A DNA stretch of 64,000 bases from assembly GCA_021779835.1 (NCBI GenBank), contig JAJXZX010000001.1, forward strand, positions 171,191 to 235,190, given 5' to 3'. Positions 8,746 through 17,924 of the stretch are shown piece after piece (positions within the stretch are counted from its first letter, which is position 1; every line of letters begins with the position of its first letter). The notes under the pieces were generated by a model. It was given only the letters and a program-made list of their open reading frames with translations. It did not search any database and was not told where the DNA came from. Origin of the DNA: Pseudomonadota bacterium (GTDB lineage Bacteria; Pseudomonadota; Alphaproteobacteria; Rhodobacterales; Rhodobacteraceae). Position numbers and translations under genes: made by a program.

Positions 8746-9779
8746 CTTGGCCGCCCCGCAATCTCGGTGAAGGGCGGGCGGGGCAATAGGACGACCATCC
8801 GGCCTGGGTCCTTCATTTCCCCCGCTATTTCGCCCGCACGATGACCCGTTCCGACGAAAATATCCGCACGCCAAGGGCTTTTGATGGCAGAACCGATATC
8901 CTGCGCCACCATCAGCCGTTGCAGGGGATGGGCGCCCTCCGTCTCGACCCAGACCGGCGCGCCAAGCGGGATGTAATCGGGATCGACGGCAAGTGTGCGG
9001 CCCGCCGTTACTGGAACCTGCATTGCGCCCAGCGGTCCGGTATCTGCACCCAAGGCCAACTCGCGAAAGAAGACAAACGAGGGGTTGTGGCGGAACAGCT
9101 CTCGCCCGCCTTCAGGGTTGGCACGGACCCAGTGGCGGATGGTTTGCGCCGACATCTGGCCACGCGTGAACAACCCGCGATGCACCAGCTCTGCCCCGAT
9201 CGAGCGATAGGGCTGGCCATTTTTCGCAGCAAAACCAACGCGCATTACCCGACCGTCGGGCAGTTTCAGCCGCCCGGAGCCCTGTATCTGCAAAAAGAAC
9301 ACGTCAACCGGATCGTTTAACCAAGCCAGCTCCAACCCGCGCCCATGCAGCAATCCGCGCGTTTCGATTTCGGTGCGGTCATACCAGACCTCTCCGGGTC
9401 TCAGTTCGGGCGGCTTGCGGTAGATCGGATAGGCAAACCCGTGACCCGCGGTCAAAGAGGCGTTCAGCTCCGGCTCATAATAGCCGGTGAAAAGCGTGGG
9501 CTTGCTGGTGCCTCCAACCAACGCCGGGCGAAAATACTGCTCGAAAAACGCGCGGGCGTCGGTTGCATCGGACGCTGCGGCGCAGGGTGCCTGCCATTCG
9601 GGGCCGGTCATTGCCGCGCAACTCAGGCGAAAGGCCGCAAGCGCAGCCCTTTGGTGATCCGCGCCCCAGCCATTAAGGTCGGAATAGGAGATATACTGCG
9701 GCGCCATGCCAGCGGGTGCTGCGGCGTCCGTCATGGCCAGCAGCGCCAATCCAATGGCGACGCACAGGCCACGCATCAT
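8742..9779 (-). CDS. mltA: Membrane-bound lytic murein transglycosylase A (MltA)
   Basis: Periplasmic enzyme of 345 residues that cleaves peptidoglycan glycan strands with formation of 1,6-anhydro-muramic acid. An N-terminal hydrophobic segment (CVAIGLALLAMTDAAA) acts as export signal; no lipobox Cys is seen. The MltA barrel domain contains FTGYYEPELNAS and FFLQIQGSGRLKLPDG. The C-terminal 3D domain contains VAQDIGSAIKSPWRADIFVG with its conserved Asp residues. The start overlaps the stop of the Tim44-like gene in ATGA, and the end overlaps the Smr gene, so the three genes form one unit. Confidence 0.94.
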   Translation of the reverse strand: MMRGLCVAIGLALLAMTDAAAPAGMAPQYISYSDLNGWGADHQRAALAAFRLSCAAMTGPEWQAPCAAASDATDARAFFEQYFRPALVGGTSKPTLFTGYYEPELNASLTAGHGFAYPIYRKPPELRPGEVWYDRTEIETRGLLHGRGLELAWLNDPVDVFFLQIQGSGRLKLPDGRVMRVGFAAKNGQPYRSIGAELVHRGLFTRGQMSAQTIRHWVRANPEGGRELFRHNPSFVFFRELALGADTGPLGAMQVPVTAGRTLAVDPDYIPLGAPVWVETEGAHPLQRLMVAQDIGSAIKSPWRADIFVGTGHRAGEIAGEMKDPGRMVVLLPRPPFTEIAGRPR

Positions 9780-10441
9780 TCCCCGGTTGCGACAAGCTGC
9801 CAGTTCGGGTCATTCGACCCCATCCGGCGCGAGAAGGTCCAGACATCCTGCTGCCGTTTGGTTTCGGTAAGGCTACCCTCGACAATCTCGCCCGCCGCAT
9901 TGCGCGCCGCCGAGGTCAATTCGCCGACAAAGCGGATCGTGATGTCGGCAACCTTGGTGTCGGCGTTGTAAGTCGCATCGGTAAGCGTCAACTCGCGGAT
10001 GCCGATAAACGTCGCCTCTACCGTCAGACCCCCCGCTTCCCGCGCGTCGATACCGTGCTGAAAGCTGTCGTGAACCTCGCGCGCGAGGAAGGGAACAACC
10101 GGATCAAGGTGGCCTTTCTGAAACGCCATCAAGATCATCTCATACGCGCCGCGGCTGCCGCGCAGAAAGTCGTTCACGTTGAACTTTGGCTCGGCCAATT
10201 TCATCGCAGCAAGCGCTTTTGCCGCGGGCGTTCCATCGGCAACATGGTCGGTAATGTCCGCATCCACGCCGCCCGACACGAGCTTAAGGCCGCGCTGCGG
10301 CGCAATCGCGTCTTTTGCATCAGGAACCGGCACGATCGGCCGTTCAAACCCGTCGCGCGTGCCAAGAACGTTTTTCAGCCGCAGGATCAGGAATATAGCT
10401 ACTCCCGCCAGGACAAGCAGTTGGATCACAGCTGAGTTCAT
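9776..10441 (-). CDS. Tim44-like domain protein (TimA family putative adaptor)
   Basis: A protein of 221 residues with one N-terminal membrane helix (VIQLLVLAGVAIFLILRL, residues 5-22) and a soluble Tim44-like domain. Proteins of this type in alphaproteobacteria are membrane-tethered homologues of the mitochondrial import component Tim44. The segment FLRGSRGAYEMILMAFQKGHLDPVVPFLAREV matches the family core. It is first in the tim44-mltA-smr unit and divergent from fxsA; secB is nearby. A role in envelope or membrane-protein handling is plausible but not shown by the sequence. Confidence 0.85.
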   Translation of the reverse strand: MNSAVIQLLVLAGVAIFLILRLKNVLGTRDGFERPIVPVPDAKDAIAPQRGLKLVSGGVDADITDHVADGTPAAKALAAMKLAEPKFNVNDFLRGSRGAYEMILMAFQKGHLDPVVPFLAREVHDSFQHGIDAREAGGLTVEATFIGIRELTLTDATYNADTKVADITIRFVGELTSAARNAAGEIVEGSLTETKRQQDVWTFSRRMGSNDPNWQLVATGE

Positions 10442-10471
10442 TGGAGCCTCGTCGGTCTATGGGGGTTGGTA

Positions 10472-10503
10472 TAAGGTGCCCATACTTCTTATGTAAGGTA
10501 CCC
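10472..10503. promoter_or_regulatory. Direct repeat in the tim44/fxsA divergent promoter region
   Basis: TAAGGTGCCC (10472-10481) recurs as TAAGGTACCC (10494-10503), 22 bases apart, about two helical turns, in the 108-base divergent intergenic region. A TTGGTA-N18-TATGTA pair, a possible fxsA promoter, overlaps it. The arrangement could be an operator; no regulator is identified. Confidence 0.3.
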
Positions 10504-10549
10504 GGTGGCCCAAGTCCATTGCGCCCCCCGAAGATAAGGACGTCGTTCC

Positions 10550-11041
10550 ATGTGGCTTTTCGCCCTTTTTGTCGCGCTGCCGCTGATCGAAATCGCGCTT
10601 TTCGTGTCGATCGGCGGCTGGCTTGGCCTTGGCCTGACGCTCGCCTTCGTTCTGGCGAGTGCAATTCTCGGCATGTCGGTGATCCGCAAGCAGGGCGCGC
10701 TGACCATGATGGACCTGCGGCGGTCGCTGTCAGAGATGCGCGATCCCGCGCGCCCCGCAGCGGAAAGCGCGTTGGTCCTGCTTGCGGGGGGACTTCTGAT
10801 CGTGCCGGGCTTCCTGACCAGCGCCGTCGGCCTTCTTTTGCTGATCCCGCCGCTGCGCCACGGGCTGATTAACTGGGCGTCGCGCCGCATGGCGGCCAGC
10901 GGCGTGATTGTGACGCGGCAAACCCGGCAGACCTATTCCGAGACCCGCTTTCGCAACGGAGAAACCATCGACGGCGACTTTCAGGAAATCGAGCCGCCGA
11001 AGCCGCCGACGCACCAACCCTCGGGCTGGACACGGCACTGA
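10550..11041 (+). CDS. FxsA family membrane protein
   Basis: A cytoplasmic-membrane protein of 163 residues. Two or more hydrophobic segments are visible: FALFVALPLIEIALFVSIGG, LGLGLTLAFVLASAILGM and ALVLLAGGLLIVPGFLTSAVGLLLLIP. The last, with its PGFLTS turn, is the hallmark of FxsA, whose E. coli member relieves phage T7 exclusion by the F plasmid. The tail after residue 115 is polar and low-complexity. It precedes secB and may be co-transcribed with it. Cellular role outside the T7/F context is unknown. Confidence 0.88.
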   Translation: MWLFALFVALPLIEIALFVSIGGWLGLGLTLAFVLASAILGMSVIRKQGALTMMDLRRSLSEMRDPARPAAESALVLLAGGLLIVPGFLTSAVGLLLLIPPLRHGLINWASRRMAASGVIVTRQTRQTYSETRFRNGETIDGDFQEIEPPKPPTHQPSGWTRH

Positions 11042-11116
11042 CGCCACGGGCATTGAGGCTGCGCGCCCCACCTGCTAAGGAATGCCGCAAAACGTCCAGC
11101 TCAACAGGAGATCTTT

Positions 11117-11602
11117 ATGGCCGAGAACGGCAGCGCCGAAGAGGCAGCCCCGCAAATCCGCATGCAAATCCTTGCGCAGTTCATCCGCGACATGTCGTTC
11201 GAGAATGTCGTGGCGCAAAAGGGGCTTCAGTCCGGCGAAGTGACGCCCGACATTCAGGTTCAAGTCAGCCTTGATGCCCGCAAGCGTCCGGTGGATTTCC
11301 AGTTTGAAGTCATCACCAAGTTCAAGATCACATCGAAGAACGCGGCCAACAATGACACGCTGTTCCTGCTAGAGCTTGATTACGCCGGGATATTTCACAT
11401 CGAAAACGTGCCGGACGACCAGATGCATCCGTTCCTGCTGATCGAATGCCCGCGGCTGCTGTTCCCCTATATCCGTCGTATTGTGTCGGACGTCACCTCG
11501 GACGGCGGCTTCCCGCAGCTCAACCTCGACACCGTCGACTTCCTGCAGCTTTACCGTCAGGAACTCGCCCGCCGTGCCGAAGCGCCGCAGATGAACGCCT
11601 GA
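11117..11602 (+). CDS. secB: Protein-export chaperone SecB
   Basis: Tetrameric cytoplasmic chaperone of 161 residues that keeps precursor proteins unfolded and hands them to SecA. Conserved segments include QFIRDMSFENV near residues 22-32 and the LLIECPRLLFPYIRRIVSDVTSDGGFPQLNLDTVDF region, which contains the peptide-binding and SecA-contacting surfaces. A CAGGAG ribosome binding site precedes the ATG. The gene stops one base before the end of the convergent dnaQ, so there is essentially no terminator space between them. Confidence 0.97.
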   Translation: MAENGSAEEAAPQIRMQILAQFIRDMSFENVVAQKGLQSGEVTPDIQVQVSLDARKRPVDFQFEVITKFKITSKNAANNDTLFLLELDYAGIFHIENVPDDQMHPFLLIECPRLLFPYIRRIVSDVTSDGGFPQLNLDTVDFLQLYRQELARRAEAPQMNA

Positions 11603-12295
11603 TTAGCCGCGTTTTGTCCAGATAGCGCCGTCGCCCATGCCCGCCACAAAGGCCGCATGGGCGGCGGCGTCTTCATTTGTAAGCCGCGAGGGCAGGGGGG
11701 TTGGCCGTGGGCGCGGGCGCCAATCGGTTGTTGGCCCGACGCTTTGCGTTTTCTGCTGTTCCGATGACAGCCCAAAATCCGGCTGCCTGCCGCCGATCAG
11801 TTCCAGATAGACTTCGGCGAGGATTTCACTGTCGAGCAATGCGCCATGCTTTTCACGGACCGAGTTGTCGATGCCGAAGCGGCGGCACAGCGCGTCAAGC
11901 GAGGCAGGCGAGCCCGGAAATTTCCTGCGTGCAATCAACAGGGTATCCACTGCACGACTTGCCGGCAGAGCGGGCAAATTTGCCCAAGCCAATTCCGCGT
12001 TCAGGAACTTCATGTCAAACGAAGCGTTGTGGATCACCAAAGGCGCGTCGCCGACAAAGTCCAGAAATGCCTGCCCCACATGGCGAAAAACCGGCTTGTC
12101 ACGCAGGAAATCGTCGCCCAACCCGTGCACGTCGAACGCCTCTTTCGGCATCATCCGCTCGGGGTTGATATATTGGTGATAGACCTCGCCGGTCGGCATG
12201 TGGTTCAGCAGTTCCACTGCGCCAATCTCGACGATGCGGTGGCCTTCCGAGGGTTCAAACCCCGTCGTCTCGGTATCCAGAACGATCTCACGCAT
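11603..12295 (-). CDS. dnaQ: DNA polymerase III epsilon subunit (3'-5' proofreading exonuclease)
   Basis: Proofreading exonuclease of the replicative polymerase, 230 residues from the ATG at 12295. The DEDDh motifs are present: Exo I DTETTGFEP, Exo II HNASFDMKFLNAE and Exo III KHGALLDSEILAEVYLEL with its His and Asp. Residues after about 180 form the alpha-binding tail. An in-frame start at 12319 adds eight residues, but the DEDDh fold begins right at MREIVLDTETTG. The start overlaps the coaE stop by eight bases, so dnaQ is the last gene of the maf-aroE-coaE-dnaQ unit. Confidence 0.96.
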   Translation of the reverse strand: MREIVLDTETTGFEPSEGHRIVEIGAVELLNHMPTGEVYHQYINPERMMPKEAFDVHGLGDDFLRDKPVFRHVGQAFLDFVGDAPLVIHNASFDMKFLNAELAWANLPALPASRAVDTLLIARRKFPGSPASLDALCRRFGIDNSVREKHGALLDSEILAEVYLELIGGRQPDFGLSSEQQKTQSVGPTTDWRPRPRPTPLPSRLTNEDAAAHAAFVAGMGDGAIWTKRG

Positions 12296-12887
12296 CTTGT
12301 CGGCCCCTGATCTGTGCAATCAGGTTTCGCACGGCGGCCCGCACCTCTTCAAGGCTTGTCGTCGCGATCACCCAGGTCGCCCGCGCGCGTTTTTCGGCGT
12401 CGGGCATTTGCTTGGTGAGGATTGTGGCAAACTGCGTCTCGGTCATTCCCGGGCGCGCCATGACCCGCGCGCGCTGAACTTCTGGCGGGGCAGAGACCAC
12501 GACCGAGCCGTCCATCTGCGCATCGGCACCGGTTTCAAACAACAACGGCACATCCAGAACCACTAGGTCGGCATCCGCATGCGTTGCAAGGAAAGCAGCA
12601 CGATCGGCGGTCACCAAGGGATGCACCACGGCCTCGATCTGGGACAGGGCAGTCGGGTCGGCGGCGATCCACGCCTTCAACCTGCCACGGTCAACTGCAT
12701 TTTTCACGATGGCATCCGCTCGCAAAGCAGCTATCGGACCAACCGCGCCGCCGCCCGCGGCGTAAAGACGATGCACGGCGGCATCGGCGTCCCACATTGG
12801 CACACCTTCGGCGGCAAACATCGCGGCCGTGGTGGATTTCCCCATGCCGATGGAGCCGGTCAGGCCAAGGCGAAACGGCCGCTTCAT
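12288..12887 (-). CDS. coaE: Dephospho-CoA kinase
   Basis: Catalyses the last step of coenzyme A synthesis, phosphorylation of the 3'-hydroxyl of dephospho-CoA by ATP. It has 199 residues. The P-loop GSIGMGKSTTA lies at residues 11-21, and the VLDVPLLFETG and later QFATILTKQMPDAEKRARATWVI segments match the family, including the conserved lid Arg residues. The start overlaps the aroE stop by four bases and the stop overlaps the dnaQ start, giving a tightly coupled operon. Confidence 0.96.
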   Translation of the reverse strand: MKRPFRLGLTGSIGMGKSTTAAMFAAEGVPMWDADAAVHRLYAAGGGAVGPIAALRADAIVKNAVDRGRLKAWIAADPTALSQIEAVVHPLVTADRAAFLATHADADLVVLDVPLLFETGADAQMDGSVVVSAPPEVQRARVMARPGMTETQFATILTKQMPDAEKRARATWVIATTSLEEVRAAVRNLIAQIRGRQDA

Positions 12888-13720
12888 CCGCGCAAGACGA
12901 ACTGACGTGTTTCTTCATCGACCTCGGGGCGCACGCCGAACCACCGCTCAAACCCCGGCGCGGCCTGATGGAGCAGCATCCCAAGGCCGTCGACCGTCAC
13001 GCATCCCATAGCCTGCGCTTCATCAAGGAAATGTGTGCGCAGCGGTGTGTAGACCAGATCATTCACCACAGCGGTCGACGGCAGCGCATCCAGCGGCACG
13101 CGGAATTCCGGCTTGCCAACCATACCGAGCGACGAGGTGTTCACCACCGTCGCACAATCTTCCATCATATTGCCCGCTTGAACCCAATCGATCACCGTGA
13201 CCTTGGCGCCAAAATCGGCGCGCAGCGCTTCGGCGCGCACCTTGGTGCGGTTTGCCACCCGGATCTCTGGCGCGCCCACCTCGATCAGCGCCGCAATTAC
13301 CGCCCGCGCCGCACCGCCGGCGCCGATCACCGCCGCGGGTCCGGATTGAGGCTGCCAGAGCGGTGCATTCTGCCGCAAATTCGCGACGAATCCGGCGCCG
13401 TCGGTGTTGTCTGCATGGATCCGCCCATCCGGCCGAAAGATCAGTGTATTCGCCGCGCCAATCAACGCCGCGCGGTCCGTCACGATGTCGGCGATCTTCA
13501 GCACGGTTTCCTTATGCGGAATCGTCACATTTGCCCCGACAAAACCCACCAGCGGCAAGGCCTCTATCGCCATGCGCAAATTCACTTGCGCAATGTCCAT
13601 GGGCACATAGAACCCTTTGATTCCATAGCGCTTTAGCCAATAATTGTGCAGTTGGGGCGATCGGCTATGCGCGATGGGCGACCCAATTACCCCCGCCAAC
13701 GGAATACGCGCGTCACTCAT
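12884..13720 (-). CDS. aroE: Shikimate dehydrogenase (NADP+)
   Basis: Reduces 3-dehydroshikimate to shikimate in aromatic amino acid synthesis; 278 residues. The substrate-binding [16 protein letters not shown] motif is near residues 14-29, the catalytic Lys is in [10 protein letters not shown], and the NADP-binding Rossmann loop is [10 protein letters not shown]. The NRT segment ([11 protein letters not shown]) fits the NADP-phosphate clamp. It sits between maf and coaE with four-base ATGA overlaps on both sides, a common order next to the origin in this lineage. Confidence 0.96.
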   Translation of the reverse strand: MSDARIPLAGVIGSPIAHSRSPQLHNYWLKRYGIKGFYVPMDIAQVNLRMAIEALPLVGFVGANVTIPHKETVLKIADIVTDRAALIGAANTLIFRPDGRIHADNTDGAGFVANLRQNAPLWQPQSGPAAVIGAGGAARAVIAALIEVGAPEIRVANRTKVRAEALRADFGAKVTVIDWVQAGNMMEDCATVVNTSSLGMVGKPEFRVPLDALPSTAVVNDLVYTPLRTHFLDEAQAMGCVTVDGLGMLLHQAAPGFERWFGVRPEVDEETRQFVLRG

Positions 13721-14313
13721 GATGCAATGAACCCTCTTTGCCCAAGATAGCCCAGCAGCTCCATCAAGGGCAGGCCGAGTACCGTGAAATAATCCCCGTC
13801 GATGCGCGAAAATAGCCGCACACCCTGTTCTTCCAGTTTGTAGGCACCGACTGCGTGGCGGATGCTGGACCAGTTCCGCGCCACATAGTCGTCAAGATAG
13901 CTGTCAGAGACCGCTCTCATCGTCAGACGCACCTCCCCAACATGGCGCCAAACCGGTTTTCCAGCCTCATATAACACAGCTGCGGACAGAAGCTTGTGGG
14001 CTTTTCCGCGCATCGCTCGCAACTGCGCGAGGGCCTCATCGGCGCTTTCTGGTTTTGACAGGACGACACCCGACAGGTCCAATACCTGATCGCAGCCCAA
14101 CACCAGCGCCTCTGGCATCTTGTCACCGACCTTGCGCGCTTTCATCTCTGCCAGTGTGTCCGCAACATCGTGCGGCCGCGCGCCCTCAGCCTCCAGCGCG
14201 GCGCGGATGGCGTCCTCATCGACGCGCGCGGGCATGACCTGAACCTCGACCCCGGCATTCCGCAAAAGCGCGGCGCGGATTTCAGAGCTTGATGCCAGGA
14301 TAAGCTGCGCCAT
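13717..14313 (-). CDS. maf: Maf-family nucleoside triphosphate pyrophosphatase
   Basis: House-cleaning enzyme of 198 residues that hydrolyses non-canonical or uridine/thymidine-type NTPs to the monophosphate. The N-terminus [18 protein letters not shown] is the Maf signature, followed by the Asp/Glu-rich [13 protein letters not shown] and the CDQVLDLSG segment with its catalytic Asp. I chose the ATG at 14313, which begins at AQLILASSS; the frame stays open to 14400 but that extension has no family similarity. It is the first gene of the leftward operon and abuts the predicted origin. Confidence 0.93.
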   Translation of the reverse strand: MAQLILASSSEIRAALLRNAGVEVQVMPARVDEDAIRAALEAEGARPHDVADTLAEMKARKVGDKMPEALVLGCDQVLDLSGVVLSKPESADEALAQLRAMRGKAHKLLSAAVLYEAGKPVWRHVGEVRLTMRAVSDSYLDDYVARNWSSIRHAVGAYKLEEQGVRLFSRIDGDYFTVLGLPLMELLGYLGQRGFIAS

Positions 14314-14593
14314 GTGGGTGGTCCTGTGGATGACAAGGGGGTGAGGGCTGGTGACAGCCGCTGGGAAACAAGGGTGTTCCTGCTCGATTGGCAATCTCAC
14401 CCCGCTCTGTCAAGAATTCAGACACGGTTTTCCCGTTGTGCGAAGCTCCCGCCACGCGGTGTTGAAAAGCGAACAATCCCAAAGGTCGGCAAAATTTAAC
14501 TCACAGTCGAACCGAAGGTCAACTTCTTGCAAGATACTGATTATTAATGAACTATATTTTTCTATTCAATCACTTTCCCACGTTCTCCCGGTA

Positions 14594-14602
14594 TTATCCC
14601 CA
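14594..14602 (+). promoter_or_regulatory. DnaA-box-like site 1 (TTATCCCCA)
   Basis: One mismatch from the consensus TTATCCACA; lies directly beside the AT-rich core of the predicted origin. Confidence 0.5.
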
Positions 14603-14612
14603 AGCCATCGCG

Positions 14613-14621
14613 TGTGGATAA
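14613..14621 (-). promoter_or_regulatory. DnaA box 2 (TGTGGATAA)
   Basis: A perfect consensus DnaA box, inverted relative to the others, eleven bases from site 1. Confidence 0.7.
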
Positions 14622-14638
14622 ATGTGCGGGAAGCCCTG

Positions 14639-14656
14639 TAATCCACACTATCCACA
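14639..14656 (+). promoter_or_regulatory. DnaA-box-like sites 3 and 4, abutting
   Basis: TAATCCACA (14639-14647) and CTATCCACA (14648-14656) follow each other without a gap. Each differs from TTATCCACA at one position. Back-to-back direct boxes of this kind fit a cooperative DnaA array. Confidence 0.55.
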
Positions 14657-14737
14657 GCCCTTACATCATCATCATTTCTTTAAGACTCTTATATCTTTAA
14701 GTAAGAGGGGCATCGCACCCGGCAGGACACCGCACCC

Positions 14738-15202
14738 ATGTTTGACTTCCTTTCCAACTGGTATCTTTGGATCAAAGCATTCCATGTGATCTCTGTGATT
14801 ACCTGGATGGCAGGGATTTTTTACCTTCCCCGTCTCTTCGTGTATCACGTTGAAGGTCTGGAGAAGAAAGGCGTCGTGCCCGGAAGCGACATGGATCTTT
14901 TGTTCCAACGGCAAGAGCGCCTGTTGCTGCGCGCCATCATGAACCCAGCGATGACGGCGACGTGGATCTTTGGCCTCTGCCTGGTCTTCACGCCCGGAAT
15001 TGTCGACTGGCACACGATCTGGCCGTGGACCAAGGCCGCATCAGTTCTTGGCATGACGTGGTTCCACCATTGGCTTGGTCTGCGCCGCAAGGACTTCATC
15101 AAGGGCACAAACACCCGCTCGGGGCGCACTTACCGCATGATGAATGAACTGCCGACGGTTTTCATGGTGATCATCGTTCTGTCGGTCATCGTGAAATTCT
15201 GA
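14738..15202 (+). CDS. hemJ: Protoporphyrinogen oxidase HemJ (CopD family)
   Basis: Inner-membrane protein of 154 residues that oxidises protoporphyrinogen IX to protoporphyrin IX in haem synthesis in bacteria lacking HemG and HemY. Four hydrophobic segments are visible, around residues 5-27, 60-85, 85-105 and 135-153. The conserved His is in WIKAFHVISVITWMAG near residue 16, and a conserved Arg/Lys set follows in PRLFVYH and KDFIKG. It is the first gene to the right of the predicted origin. The ferrochelatase hemH that uses its product lies at 44654-45739. Confidence 0.92.
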   Translation: MFDFLSNWYLWIKAFHVISVITWMAGIFYLPRLFVYHVEGLEKKGVVPGSDMDLLFQRQERLLLRAIMNPAMTATWIFGLCLVFTPGIVDWHTIWPWTKAASVLGMTWFHHWLGLRRKDFIKGTNTRSGRTYRMMNELPTVFMVIIVLSVIVKF

Positions 15203-15208
15203 CGTTCG

Positions 15209-15237
15209 TTGACTTTTCGTCGCTGGCGCTGTAGCAC
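15209..15237 (+). promoter_or_regulatory. Sigma-70-type promoter candidate of rho
   Basis: TTGACT (15209-15214), a 17-base spacer and TAGCAC (15232-15237) lie about 92 bases upstream of the rho start. A GGGCC/GGCCC hairpin at 15249-15262 follows in the leader. The -35 is good and the -10 weak. Confidence 0.45.
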
Positions 15238-15328
15238 GCTTTCCAACAGGGCCGTCCGGCCCATGTGCCTCCCATTCATATCCGACAGCACCGCGTATCG
15301 CGGCTTGTCCTCATTCGTGTGATCCTTC

Positions 15329-16600
15329 ATGACCCAAGAAACGCTGAACCTCGCCGATCTCAAGGCTCTGACCCCCGCCGTATTGCTGGCGATGGCGGAA
15401 GAGTTGGAGATCGAGAACGCGCCCTCAATGCGCAAGGGCGAGATGATGTTCTCCATCCTCAAAGAGCGCGCGGAGGATGGCTGGGAAATCTCTGGCGATG
15501 GTGTGCTGGAGGTTCTGCAAGACGGCTTTGGTTTTCTTCGCTCACCCTCCGCGAACTACCTGTCGGGCCCGGATGACATTTACGTCTCGCCTGAAATCCT
15601 GCGCCAATTCTCGCTGCGCACGGGCGACACTATCGAAGGCGTCATTCAGGCCCCGCGGGAGAACGAGCGGTATTTCTGCATGACCAAAGTCACCCGGATC
15701 AACTTCGACGATCCGGAGCGCGCGCGTCACAAGGTCCACTTTGACAACCTGACGCCGCTGTACCCGGAAGAACGGTTGAAGATGGAAACCGATGATCCGA
15801 CCGCCAAGGACCGTTCGGCGCGCATCATCGACCTTGTGGCTCCAATCGGCAAAGGCCAGCGTGGCCTGATCGTTGCGCCGCCGCGCACCGGTAAAACCGT
15901 GCTGCTGCAAAACATCGCCCATTCGATCGCGACGAACCACCCGGAATGCTACCTGATCGTGCTTCTGATCGACGAGCGGCCAGAGGAAGTCACCGACATG
16001 CAGCGCTCGGTGAAGGGTGAGGTCGTCTCCTCCACCTTCGACGAGCCCGCGACGCGCCACGTTGCTGTGGCCGAAATGGTGATCGAAAAGGCCAAGCGTC
16101 TGGTCGAACACAAGCGCGACGTGGTGATCCTGCTCGACTCCATCACCCGCCTAGGCCGCGCGTTCAACACCGTGGTGCCGTCGTCGGGCAAGGTGCTGAC
16201 CGGTGGCGTGGACGCCAACGCGTTGCAGCGCCCCAAGCGCTTCTTTGGTGCTGCGCGGAACATCGAAGAGGGCGGTTCGCTGACCATCATCGCCACCGCA
16301 CTGATCGACACCGGCAGCCGCATGGACGAGGTGATCTTTGAGGAATTCAAAGGCACCGGAAACTCGGAAATCGTGCTTGACCGCAAGGTTGCCGACAAAC
16401 GCGTCTTCCCGGCGATGGACATCCTCAAGTCCGGCACCCGGAAAGAGGACCTGCTTATCGAGAAGGGCGATCTGCAAAAGACCTACGTCCTGCGCCGCAT
16501 CCTGAACCCGATGGGCACCACCGACGCCATCGAATTCCTGATCGGCAAGCTCAAGCAGACAAAGTCAAACGCGGACTTCTTCGATTCGATGAACTCCTGA
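15329..16600 (+). CDS. rho: Transcription termination factor Rho
   Basis: Hexameric RNA-dependent ATPase and helicase of 423 residues that ends transcription at Rho-dependent sites. The N-terminal RNA-binding domain includes [31 protein letters not shown], and the motor domain contains the P-loop PPRTGKT near residues 184-190, the Walker [14 protein letters not shown], and the Q- and R-loop segments ([17 protein letters not shown]). Full length for the family. A leader of 126 bases with a promoter candidate and a small hairpin precedes it, fitting the usual Rho autoregulation, which is inferred here. Confidence 0.98.
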   Translation: MTQETLNLADLKALTPAVLLAMAEELEIENAPSMRKGEMMFSILKERAEDGWEISGDGVLEVLQDGFGFLRSPSANYLSGPDDIYVSPEILRQFSLRTGDTIEGVIQAPRENERYFCMTKVTRINFDDPERARHKVHFDNLTPLYPEERLKMETDDPTAKDRSARIIDLVAPIGKGQRGLIVAPPRTGKTVLLQNIAHSIATNHPECYLIVLLIDERPEEVTDMQRSVKGEVVSSTFDEPATRHVAVAEMVIEKAKRLVEHKRDVVILLDSITRLGRAFNTVVPSSGKVLTGGVDANALQRPKRFFGAARNIEEGGSLTIIATALIDTGSRMDEVIFEEFKGTGNSEIVLDRKVADKRVFPAMDILKSGTRKEDLLIEKGDLQKTYVLRRILNPMGTTDAIEFLIGKLKQTKSNADFFDSMNS

Positions 16601-16631
16601 CTTGTTGTTCTGAAACAATAGGTTAGACGAA

Positions 16632-17921
16632 ATGGATACGATTTATGCCTTGGCCAGCGCACGCGGCAAGGCCGGGGTGGCGGTATTGCGCCTCTCTGGC
16701 CCTTCGGCGTTTGCTGCGGGTGAGGCGCTGGCCGGATCACTTCCGCCGCCTCGGCAAAGCGCGCTTCGCACCCTCCGGGACGCTGACGGGCAGGTGCTGG
16801 ATCAGGCGCTGGTTCTGACCTTCGCGCCGGGCCACAGCTTTACCGGCGAGGCGACGGTTGAGCTCCATGTTCACGGCAGCCAAGCCGCCGTTTCCGCCGT
16901 CCTGCATTGCCTTTCCGCGATGCCGGGCCTGCGTCTCGCCGAGGCCGGAGAATTCACCCGTCGCTCGCTGGAAAACGGCCGCCTCGACCTTGCCCAGGTC
17001 GAAGGCCTCGCTGACCTCATCGACGCTGAAACCGAAGCGCAGCGCCGTCAAGCTATCCGCGTTCTCTCCGGGTCAGTCGGTGCGCGCGCGGAAATCTGGC
17101 GTGCCAAACTTATCCGCGCGGCCGCGCTTCTGGAGGCCACGATTGATTTTGCCGACGAAGACGTTCCGATTGACGTTTCGCCCGAAGTGCTTTCCCTGAT
17201 CGACGCCATTCTCGGTGACCTTCGAGCCGAGGCAGACGGTGCGATCATAGCCGAGCGTATTCGCGAGGGCTTTGAGGTTGCCATCGTCGGCCTGCCCAAT
17301 GCCGGAAAATCCACACTTCTCAACGCATTGGCAGGACGTGAAGCGGCGATCACCTCTGAATACGCGGGCACCACACGCGACGTAATCGAGGTTCGGATGG
17401 ACCTTGGCGGCCTACCGGTGACCATTCTCGACACCGCTGGCTTGCGATCGACAGAGGATGTTGTTGAGGGAATCGGGATCACCCGTGCGATCGCCCGTGC
17501 CCGCGAGGCTGACTTGCGCGTATTCCTCGCGGACGAGGCTGGGCTGCCAACCGAACTAGCCCCCTGGGCCGATGACCTCGTGGTGCAGGGCAAGGCCGAC
17601 CTCATTCCGACGGGAGATTTGCGCGTATCCGGCAAGACGGGCGAGGGGATCAACGACCTCGTTTCCCGGATTACATCCATCCTCGAGCAACGTACAACCG
17701 CCGCCCGAACGATCACGCGGGAACGCCACCGGCTCGCGGTTTTGCGCTCCATCGGGGCTATGGAATCGGCGCGAACTGAGGTATGCAACGGACCGGACCG
17801 GGCCGAGCTGGCTGCCGAAGATTTGCGCACGGCGATTCGGGCACTCGACTCGCTTGTCGGCCGTGTTGATGTGGAGCATATCCTTGGCGAGATCTTCGCC
17901 AGTTTTTGCATCGGGAAGTAG
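16632..17921 (+). CDS. mnmE: tRNA uridine-5-carboxymethylaminomethyl modification GTPase MnmE
   Basis: With MnmG forms the complex that modifies the wobble uridine of several tRNAs; 429 residues. The N-terminal folate-binding domain starts [22 protein letters not shown]. The G-domain is inserted in a helical domain: G1 GLPNAGKST near residues 220-228, G2 TTRDV, G3 DTAGL. The C-terminal CIGK motif that contacts the folate or the Cys catalytic site is intact (FCIGK). It lies 31 bases after rho and three bases before the mnmG GTG. Confidence 0.96.
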   Translation: MDTIYALASARGKAGVAVLRLSGPSAFAAGEALAGSLPPPRQSALRTLRDADGQVLDQALVLTFAPGHSFTGEATVELHVHGSQAAVSAVLHCLSAMPGLRLAEAGEFTRRSLENGRLDLAQVEGLADLIDAETEAQRRQAIRVLSGSVGARAEIWRAKLIRAAALLEATIDFADEDVPIDVSPEVLSLIDAILGDLRAEADGAIIAERIREGFEVAIVGLPNAGKSTLLNALAGREAAITSEYAGTTRDVIEVRMDLGGLPVTILDTAGLRSTEDVVEGIGITRAIARAREADLRVFLADEAGLPTELAPWADDLVVQGKADLIPTGDLRVSGKTGEGINDLVSRITSILEQRTTAARTITRERHRLAVLRSIGAMESARTEVCNGPDRAELAAEDLRTAIRALDSLVGRVDVEHILGEIFASFCIGK

Positions 17922-17924
17922 GGG

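Larger units (their letters stand above)
14314..14737. other. Probable chromosomal replication origin (oriC)
   Basis: This 424-base gap, the longest non-coding stretch in the window, separates the leftward maf operon from rightward hemJ-rho-mnmE-mnmG-rsmG-parAB. It has an AT-rich core (14538-14570, only five G or C in 33 bases) beside four DnaA-box-like sequences (14594-14656). A GANTC site lies at 14684-14688. In many alphaproteobacteria the origin lies in this gene neighbourhood, close to parAB and parS. Function is inferred from composition, boxes and context; a GC-skew analysis of the complete replicon would confirm it. Confidence 0.65.
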
